A stretch of DNA of 60,000 nucleotides from Bugula neritina (Eukaryota; Bryozoa; Gymnolaemata; Cheilostomatida; Bugulidae). Positions 51,816-60,000 of this stretch are shown piece after piece. The notes beneath the pieces are model-generated. The model was not told the DNA's origin and ran no database searches. It was given only the letters and a program-made list of their open reading frames with translations. Numbering within the stretch: the first letter of the stretch is position 1; each line of letters begins with the position of its first letter. The DNA lies in NCBI GenBank assembly GCA_964035545.1, contig OZ037770.1, positions 13,974,642-14,034,641 on the forward strand, given 5' to 3'. The translations under genes were made by a program, and so were the position numbers.

Positions 51816-53257
51816 TCACCTGACTTCAATGCCATCAACACATCTCATGCCACTCTTGCCGTATACTTTACAGCAATTTCTTCCTGCAGGACCACACTGC
51901 CTGTCATTTGTGCACGTGTAAGAGCTTGGGTTATTGGCTGGCTCATTCAGGTTTGGGCATCTGTACTGAATCTCTACACCACTTGTTACTGGAAAGTCAT
52001 ATAAATATGCAAAGTGAAATGGCAGATGAAAATATGACGGCATTATACAGTATTATTAAATATACAACTAATATACTAGCTATAACATATTGGTAACTCT
52101 AGTATATATTTTAATATATTACTTACCACAAAAGTATGCATTTGGACAACCACCCTGTGTTCTATATCCATCTCTACAAAATCTCGTGTAGTCAGTTGGG
52201 GGACATCCAACTAAAATCATACAGAAAATACAATATTTTAAATGGAAAGATTAAAATGTTACATTGTAAAGTAAGGGTTTATGCACCATATTATCTTACA
52301 GCTATAATTTGGTAATATAACTATTACAATGACTATATAGACTGCAGTCAACTTACAACACTGGCAGTCCTGTTTCTCGCAGCCACATGAATCCTTGACA
52401 TAGCCGTTGGGGCAGGAGTAAGGTGTGTTACCAGGGAAGTAGGATCCACATCTACTGGTAGGACATGGGTGAGGACAGTGAGGGCGAGATGCTAAAACAA
52501 AACAAGCTTCCTAAAATACATCACCTTAAAATATAATTTTTCTTGTTAAACTGGTGACTATTATTCTTTTTAAAACATATTTCCCCTGACATTTTCAAAA
52601 TAGTGTATATGTTTAAAGTATTTAAACAAGACACAGACACTTGAGTTGACAGCTGCTCAAATTCTCAAATAAACACCTCATGAAATTTTATGATTCAAAA
52701 CTATAAATTGTACCTTTTTGGTATTTTCTAAGTGTGAAAAATGTTTTTTCTACTACTAATTGTCAATAGAAGACAATTACCATGTGTAACTTAAAGCTTT
52801 ATAACTAAAAGTGTGTTTAAATAGTTGTTACTGTGCCAGCACGGATGCTGAATGGCACAGTTGCAATTCACTTGATGAAGGGTGAATGGATGGAGGACAC
52901 AACTCAACCTTTTGCCTAATACGCCAACATTTTATATATTTCTCACAAAACTGTGAGAATTGTTTGAACAATAAAGTTTAAGTTGCCTGCATCTTTAACA
53001 AGAAGAAAATTAAGCTCTACTGACTCATCAAACAAAAGCTACCAGCAAAAAGCTATTGCTAAAGCTTTCACAAAAAGCTTTCATCAAACAATATTTTACT
53101 TGAATTGCTATATAGATCAAAAAGTTCCTGCAAAAAAGATTAATTATAAAACCCAGACTTTATTTCATAAACAAAATTTGTTATATATATACTTACCTTC
53201 AGTGAGGACTGCGAAAGCAGCTAGAAAAGCAAAAGCTGTGATAGCGAAGGTGTTCAT
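51816..53257 (-). CDS. AW5: secreted antistasin/WAP-like protein, second subfamily
   Basis: Minus-strand exons 53197-53257 (signal peptide MNTFAITAFAFLAAFAVLTE), 52357-52491, 52127-52210 and 51816-51988; about 150 residues. The antistasin-like exon has CPNGYVKDSCGC. Exon 3 reads PPTDYTRFCRDGYRTQGGCP. The WAP-like module is RCPNLNEP...TC...QC...NCC...RC, again with six Cys. Subfamily I has a phase-2 donor at the end of this exon; here AG|GTGAAT could be that donor, but reading through gives Arg and a TGA stop, with a poly(A) signal 95 bp on, so I end the gene there. No matching last exon was found downstream. Signal peptide and promoter differ from AW1-AW4 and match AW6. Confidence 0.85.
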
Positions 53258-53332
53258 TGTTGATTTACTCGGTTATAAGAGTATTGAATCTGATCTGATG
53301 TTGAATGTTGTGATGTGGTAGAGAAACTTCAG

Positions 53333-53342
53333 CCTTTATATA
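53333..53342 (-). promoter_or_regulatory. AW5 TATA box
   Basis: TATATAAAGG on the minus strand about 75 bp before the ATG, with TTTCTTTGAA 17 bp upstream of it, as in the other AW promoters. Confidence 0.75.
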
Positions 53343-53370
53343 CTAAACATTCAAAGAAATGCTAATTTTT

Positions 53371-53383
53371 GTTTCCTAGCAAC
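53371..53383 (-). promoter_or_regulatory. X-box-like motif upstream of AW5
   Basis: The minus strand reads GTTGCTAGGAAAC, an imperfect inverted repeat close to the RFX X-box form GTTGCC..GGCAAC. It is about 30 bp upstream of the TATA box, the same distance as in AW6. Confidence 0.4.
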
Positions 53384-56300
53384 CATTTGTTTATTAATAA
53401 AATGCATATAACGTTAACGCTTTTATATAGTCTTAAAAATTTAAATATCTATTTTTCCTTAAACTGTTGGCAAGATGTTGCCCTGCTGCAATTTATTAGG
53501 TACTGTAGGGTAAAATAATTAAATGATTAAGCATTTTTTAATGTTTAGTTATTCAGTTATACATGCTTTTTAAAAACGCATTCAATTTCCTTTATAATAT
53601 CTGTGGTTAAAGAATTGCGCTTGCTTTAATTATTTTATATTAAAAAAATTACATGGCATCATTAATAAAATTTAAAAGGTTGTGTCTTCATTTTTAGACC
53701 CGAAGTTGCTTATAGCAAGTTAGAACAAAAGGTCATTTTGTATTCAATTTTTTTATTTGTATAACACATTTACTGAAACACCATTCAACCACTATAAATA
53801 TTTCACACAATCTCACACTATTGTTGTTTAGTAAAACTACCAGTTTTAGGTCTATGTTGTAATACGCATATTATTCTTTACAATTTTGCATTGTCAAAAT
53901 AACAATTTCTCTATCTTTTGAATCTTCTCTTAGTTATAGACTCATTTTTTATTTTTATCAATCTCTAATTTATTTTTGAACTTATAAATTGCACCTTTGT
54001 TGAGCCTTACCTTAGCTATTCAATTCTCTTTTGCAGTATTTGCTTATGGTTGTATATTTTCTAGTACCAAATATAGATAAGCCTAACTACTGTGAGTGAA
54101 TGCCAAACAAAATAGAAGTTTAAATAAACTGCTACACATTTTAGACAAAAGGAATTCCCAGCAAATATAATACATGGCCATTCAAGTCTCGCTCTAGCTA
54201 GCAACATCTTGTCTGTATATAGCAGGTAATAAGTGCTACAGCCAAACGTTAAATAAGGTTTCACACATGAAATTTAGCTCCATGTAGCCTGAACATGATT
54301 TATAAATGCATATCTTTTCTATTGGCAACTATTTTTTATTTTTATTCATTTATGAACTTTTTATGCTTTTATCCCAGTGTGATGTAACAGCAATTATAGT
54401 AGTGATTTCAATTTACTAAATTACAAAGTTTCAATATAATTTGTTTTTCAAGAATATTATAGATTGTATATTAATTTGTGTAACTCTTATAAAAGCTTGA
54501 ACAATTAATTTTTACATGTTTGCAATTAATTCTCTCTTTTTGTATTTCATAGCAACTTTGAAACTAAAGCATCTTGGTCTTGTTGTCTTTTAAACACAAA
54601 TTGTTCAACACTCAACACTTTTACAGGTAAAGATTAATCACCTTCCTTGTTAATATCCTTGTAAATAATTAATGACCTTCCTTAAAATATAACCAGTTGG
54701 GCATGTGTACCAATTTCAGTTGCAGATTATAGCTGTGCTAACGACTGTGTTTATTGAAGTATTTATAAAACTCATCCATACCTGGTACCTGTATTGATAA
54801 ATCATCAATATATCCTTGAATTCATAACTTTAATTTCCTTAATGCTACGCCTACTGCATATTCACATATTATTTTGATATTATGATATTAGTAACTGAAC
54901 CATAACCGTACATAAATATGTGCTTAATGGTTTCCTCATGATTTAGCTATTTTATTTTTAAAATTTAAGAAAATTTACAAAAAATTGCAAAGTCATTAAA
55001 ATGCAAACTATTAGTAAAATTTATTGTTTAAGTAGAACGTATTATATAATGTTATATTTTACAGATTTACATCTATGAATTAACAAAATAAATAGATAAA
55101 ATGTGTTCTGAATCAGTCAAAAATCTTTTAAACAAAAAAATAATCAACTAAATTATAAAATAAAACAATTTTTTTGTTAAAAACAAGTTTTAAAATATTT
55201 TTAATTCCCAGAAGAGGATATGTTCATGTTACTCTTGAAATCGAAAAATTGCTAATAGCTTAAGTAATGTATATATAACATTAGTCTATCTAAACTCTAT
55301 GTATGAGCTTAAAGGCTTTTGAATTATTCTACTTTTGTTTATTTGCATTCATTCCTACTATATAGGTATATAATATATTGCAATATAAAACTATAATCTT
55401 TTCTTGCAATGAATAACTGTAATATATATAACTATCTTTTTCAGCAAACATTTACTGCATGCATGGTAAAAATAAAATGCCGTATAATTTAAATTTCTGC
55501 TGCATGTATATTTTGAAAATAACTGTATTTTTAATAACACTTAATATATATAATTTATATATATGTAACAATGAAATAACTTATAGATATGGACACTATT
55601 GAAAAATAACAACAGATGTCCAACTTTTTATAGATTAATCATGCTGAAACCAAATTACAAATATGTTTTTATATTTTACTTTTGCAATGCTTCATATAAT
55701 TCCTACATATTTATGATGAAATATTTATAAAGTCCAAGCTGCAATTAATTGCCAACATTTTAATGAACCCATAGCTATGTATGATTTGATTATTGCAATT
55801 GAAATCACTATTTTAAATGTGTTCAAATCAAAGTTAAGAGGTACTGCATGCATGGTACGTGGTACCTAATGATATATTCTTTAGACTTTAACTACTATGA
55901 CTATATGTTATGAAACATGCTTTTATAACCTGCTTGCTTGCACTTGATGTGAAGATATAATATTCAATATAATTTGTATTTCTATAGTATTATTCACAAA
56001 TGGCAATGTCCATCAAGGTTTCAGCTTATTATAGATCTAAATGTAGTTTTACTAATTTGCATATTTTCCTCACATCAAAGCAAATCATAATGAGTAATAA
56101 CTTGTTACCATGGTTACATATTACATTAATATAATAATTGTAAAAGAGCAACTGCTAAAGTTTACTTGCATGATACATTATACGATTATTCACAATATTA
56201 TGTTATTGAATTTAATATATTCTTGCCAAACAGCTGGTGTCAGCTTGTGTTTTAGAGTTGAACTATAAATAGATGCTAGCTTAACTCAGTGGCTTGTTTA

Positions 56301-58320
56301 TACAGTAACTTTTCATGCAAGTCTGTCATGCGGCAAGGTAGATCTACATATTGTGAAACATACTTTCGACACCTCCTTTAAAAATGAAATGGAATGATAG
56401 CAGGACTATATGAAGGACTGCTAGTGTTATTTTATTTCATTATTATATTTCGCAAAAAGCCTTTTACAATAATTAGTTTTTGCAAAGATGAGAGACTATA
56501 AATATAACATAGCAGGCTGTTGTAAATTCATGTACTATTGCTATTTGTAACTCAAACATTATTAGAAAACACGCTATTACTTAAGCATGCTTACAGTGTA
56601 AAATTAAGCAACAGTAGAAAAGAAGCTTTGTGATGTAATACAGGGAATGTTCAAATTGCATCACTCATAACTAAACAACATTTCATGCAAAAGTCAATTA
56701 AAAACTATGTATTCCTTTAGGTCAATATTTTCTAATGTACAAAATTTAAATATTTAACTATTAATTAATGCTTCGTTTATATTAAACTGCTGTAAATTAA
56801 GAACGGCCGACGTTTAGTGATTATAGCGCTGCTCTAGATTAAGTTTATTATAGTTCATGAGTTCAAATCTTTCAGGCGCATTATGGTATTTTCAAAACCC
56901 CCCCCCTCAACCGCTAAACAGCATACAGAGTTCTGAAGCTCGAAAATTCATCACATATTTTTGCAAAACTTTTAAGGCATGTTAGCATTTTTGTATAGAT
57001 TCACAAAAGTAATCAGATTCACATTTGTCTAATATATGAAAGATTTGAGATTAAAACTGATTACACAATAAGTTCTGTGTATTAAATACAGTGTCAACAT
57101 ATATGCGTGGGTGTTTGTATATTACCAGCCGTTAATTGCTGTGACATAAAAATAAACATTGGGAAATGCAACTAATGCCAATAGCTTTTAGTAGCACATA
57201 CAATTCAAAATGCATAATATTTATTAAAAATAATGTAAATTTAATAAATGTCATTTACAGTATAAAATTGTTTATATGATATTATTTATGAAAAATAGGA
57301 TACTTTCACGTGTATATAACATACGTGTCAATTGAGAGTGTGAAATCATTCTAATAGTTTCCTTGTAGTTTTCCCATTTACACTGACTCAGCATATATAA
57401 CAAGTCAATAATTAAATTTATTTATACTCTGTGCCAATACTTTATGCTGTAAACAAAATATGAAAATTGAAAGTTGGCATTATGCAGTTTTATGACACTT
57501 TCAAAGTCAGAAAAACAAAATTTTCAAAACTAAATGGCAAACTATAATTATATAAGTATAAAATAGACAACAAGCTGATATATAATAAGTGGCACATACT
57601 GCGATGAAAATTTGGTTATCATTTTACTTTTTCTGCCAAAAGTAGAAAATATAAACAATTACATAGAATGCAGAATAATTTTAGAAGTAAAAATAGATTT
57701 TTGTTATTATAGCTATATAACAATTAAATTGAAATAACATCATTTTAGCTAAAATAGTTAATCGGCAACTATAATTGTTAAATAGTTGCTAAATTGTTAG
57801 ACCGGAGCTCTTAAAATAAAAAATTTTATGCTGATTTACTAATCTACCCGGAAAATTTTCATTTGTATACCAATTTTAAAATTTAGTGCTGTTAAGTGTT
57901 TAAATGCGCAATCTTTTGAAGCTAGGGTATAATGAAAGAAGATGGAAAGTTGCAATATATGATTATATTCTATAGAATTATTATTATATAAAGGTTTTTC
58001 TGCACATATATATAATAATGTTATATATAATATTTTCTCATTAAGTATATGAAACAATCTATATTTGCAATGCACAAAACTCATGAATTAAGTATGAGTA
58101 TATAATAGCAATACCTTAAGCTAAAAAAATCTTCAATTTACTTATTGTAGCAATTATGCAAACTTTAAAAAAATTCTTTGGCTTGAGTCCAAGTAGTTTT
58201 TTAAAAACAACATAATAAAATAAATTTTTAACAGGTAAGTTGTGTAACTCAAGGAACAAACACGTCAGCTTGTGCCATGACTATTTATAACCCATATTGA
58301 TATATTACTATACAGCAATT
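53384..58320. other. Intergenic region between AW5 and AW6
   Basis: About 5 kb of AT-rich DNA between divergent genes. No coding region, transposon or RNA gene is supported. There is a possible tRNA-like fragment near 56801-56885 and a C8 run near 56900. It does not repeat the tandem units of the AW2-AW4 area. Confidence 0.6.
56801..56885 (+). repeat. Possible tRNA-like fragment
   Basis: Box A-like GTTTAGTGATTATAG and box B-like AGTTCAAATCT occur at tRNA-like spacing in a locally GC-richer stretch. Weak; no acceptor stem is convincing. Confidence 0.3.
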
Positions 58321-58332
58321 AGATGGTTAGCT

Positions 58333-58346
58333 GTTGTCATGGAAAC
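58333..58346 (+). promoter_or_regulatory. X-box-like motif upstream of AW6
   Basis: GTTGTCATGGAAAC differs at two positions from the palindromic X-box GTTGCCATGGCAAC. It is 30 bp upstream of the AW6 TATA box, mirroring AW5. Confidence 0.4.
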
Positions 58347-58375
58347 TGATAGGCTTAGTTTCCTTGAGCTTATAG

Positions 58376-58384
58376 TATATAAGG
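58376..58384 (+). promoter_or_regulatory. AW6 TATA box
   Basis: TATATAAGG about 70 bp before the ATG, with TTTCCTTGAG 17 bp upstream. Confidence 0.75.
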
Positions 58385-58452
58385 GCCAGTGTTTTACAAA
58401 CTCATCACAACATTCTGCAACAGAATAAACTCAACATCTAAACTGAGTGCTA

Positions 58453-60000
58453 ATGATGAATACTTTTGCTTTGACAGCTTTTACTTTTCTAGCTGCTTGT
58501 GCAGCTTACACAGAGGGTGAGTGAATATTTATTTTCTTTATTTTTATTAGAAATAAAATCACTATGGAAACTTATTTTACTGTTTAACACATGAGCTATT
58601 TTTTCTTGTAGGCAGTAATCTTGATATTATATAATTATATAAATAATATTTCATTATATTAAAAAATAATTTTTTATTATATACAAGAAATATGTTACTA
58701 TGATATACAATTTTATTTAAATTTAATGTTTTCATTTGTCATACTGTTTCAATGATTGATCCAACCTCACTAAAAATTCATTTGAGTTGAAATTATTGTT
58801 AATTTTTACTGATGCCTATATATATTCCATTGAACTTATAAGTACTTTCACATGTCCATTAAATCTGTTATAGCTATTTTTGTAAATTATTGAAAATATT
58901 TTTTTAATCTTGCAAGTTTTGATCTGTTATAAATTCTATTAAAAATATTAGTAAACTAATTACGAAATATTTCATAAGAATTGAATAGGGAGCAGCCGTG
59001 GTCTAGGGGTTAGAGCGTTTGCCTAGTAAACACGAAGGTCATTGGTTCGAGCACAGAAAAGGCCATTGGTGATGTTAGGAAGAGCATCCAGTCATAATTG
59101 CTCCTGTGACTCATTTAAATAAGTCCTTAGCCCGCTTTAACAAAAACCCTTTCTATCAGGGGTTCTCACAGAGATAGTGACTATAAAATTGCGAGAGTTT
59201 ATTTCATAAGCATTAAATACACTGCTTGAAGAAACATATAAACTAGTTTTACAAAAAATATTTTTGTGTATGCACACAACAATTAATCAGAAGAAATCTT
59301 ATATTTCATGATAATGCATGCCTATATATATATAGCTAATTGGTTTTAGCATCTCGCCCTCATTGCCCTCACCCATGTCCCACCAGTAGATGTGGATCTT
59401 ACTTCCCTGGTAACACACCTTACTCTTGCCCCAACGGCTATGTCAAGGATTCATGTGGCTGCGAGAAACAGGACTGCCAGTGTTGTAAGTTGGTTATTAA
59501 TTTGTCTCTATTTGTTGATTAAAGCTGTATGATAAAATGATTAAAGTGTGTAAATCCTGTGACAATTTATATATCTAAAAATCTATAAACATACAGGTAT
59601 ATAAGAAATATATGAGACACTTTCTATATCTAAATTACTGTATTTTCTGTATGATTTTAGTTGGATGTCCCCCAACTGACTACACGAGATTTTGTAGAGA
59701 TGGATATAGGACACAGGGAGGCTGTCCAAATGCATACTTTTGCGGTTAGTAATATACTCAAATATACTAGATTTACCAATATATTATAGCTTGTAGTTGT
59801 ATTTAAGAATTATTACTGTATATATTATGCAGTCATATTTTCATCTGCTGTATATCACTCTGCATATTTACATGGTTTTCCAGTAACAAATGGTGTAGAG
59901 ATTCAGTACAGATGCCCAAACCTGAATGAGCCAGCCAATAACCCAAGTTCTTACACGTGCACAAATGACAGGCAGTGTGGTCCTGCAGGAAGAAATTGCT
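58453..60000 (+). CDS. AW6: secreted antistasin/WAP-like protein, second subfamily (3' end outside the window)
   Basis: Exons 58453-58516, 59350-59484, 59661-59744 and 59884 to beyond 60000. Two ATGs (58453, 58456) open the signal peptide MMNTFALTAFTFLAACAAYTE; the second matches the AW5 start. The antistasin-like and four-Cys exons are identical or nearly identical in protein to AW5. The WAP-like exon is visible as far as GPAGRNC. AW6 and AW5 are head to head about 5.2 kb apart. A SINE lies in intron 1. Lengths of exons 2 and 3 (135, 84) equal those of all other members. Confidence 0.87.
58988..59200 (+). mobile_element. tRNA-derived SINE, best-preserved copy
   Basis: Head GGGAGCAGCCGTGGTCTAGG with box A, box B GGTTCGAGCAC, core GGTGATGTTAGGAAGAGCAT, tail AAGTCCTTAGCCCGCTTTAA and end CAGAGATAGTGACTATAAA. 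Located in intron 1 of AW6 and absent from intron 1 of AW5. Confidence 0.87.

Overview
This is nuclear DNA of a multicellular animal. Genes are split into many small exons with GT-AG (and some GC-AG) introns, the non-coding DNA is very AT-rich, and tRNA-derived SINEs, a Penelope-like retroelement and microsatellites are present. Protein content (an ABCC5-like transporter and small secreted antistasin/WAP-like proteins) fits an invertebrate, but I cannot fix the phylum from sequence alone. Exon borders were drawn by hand from splice sites, reading phase and paralogue comparison.

Region 1 (1-10460 and 11887-27522, + strand): two tandem paralogues of a full ABC transporter, closest by recalled motifs to ABCC5/MRP5. 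Copy 1 enters the window inside an exon and runs to its stop. Copy 2 is complete: 28 exons, about 1366 residues, two transmembrane domains and two nucleotide-binding domains. Most exon lengths are identical between copies. Differences are concentrated in the acidic segment before NBD1 and the NBD1-TMD2 linker. Two introns use GC donors.

Inside intron 1 of copy 2 (12561-14084) lies a truncated Penelope-like element in a (TA)n tract. It has 251-bp terminal inverted repeats, a 3' reverse-transcriptase/GIY-YIG reading frame on the minus strand, and one well-formed hammerhead ribozyme in each repeat.

Region 2 (28319-60000): six paralogous genes for small secreted cysteine-rich proteins, named AW1-AW6 here. 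Each has a signal peptide exon, a 135-nt antistasin-like exon, an 84-nt four-cysteine exon and a six-cysteine WAP-like exon. AW1 (-) and AW2 (+) are head to head, AW3 and AW4 (+) follow, then AW5 (-) and AW6 (+, running off the window) form a second head-to-head pair. AW2, AW3 and AW4 sit in three tandem units of about 6-7.5 kb. Their promoters share a TATA box and an upstream TTTCCTTGA-like element. The products are most likely secreted protease inhibitors or defence/matrix proteins; this is inference from domain type.

Remaining DNA is intronic or intergenic AT-rich sequence with SINEs, tRNA-like fragments and simple repeats.
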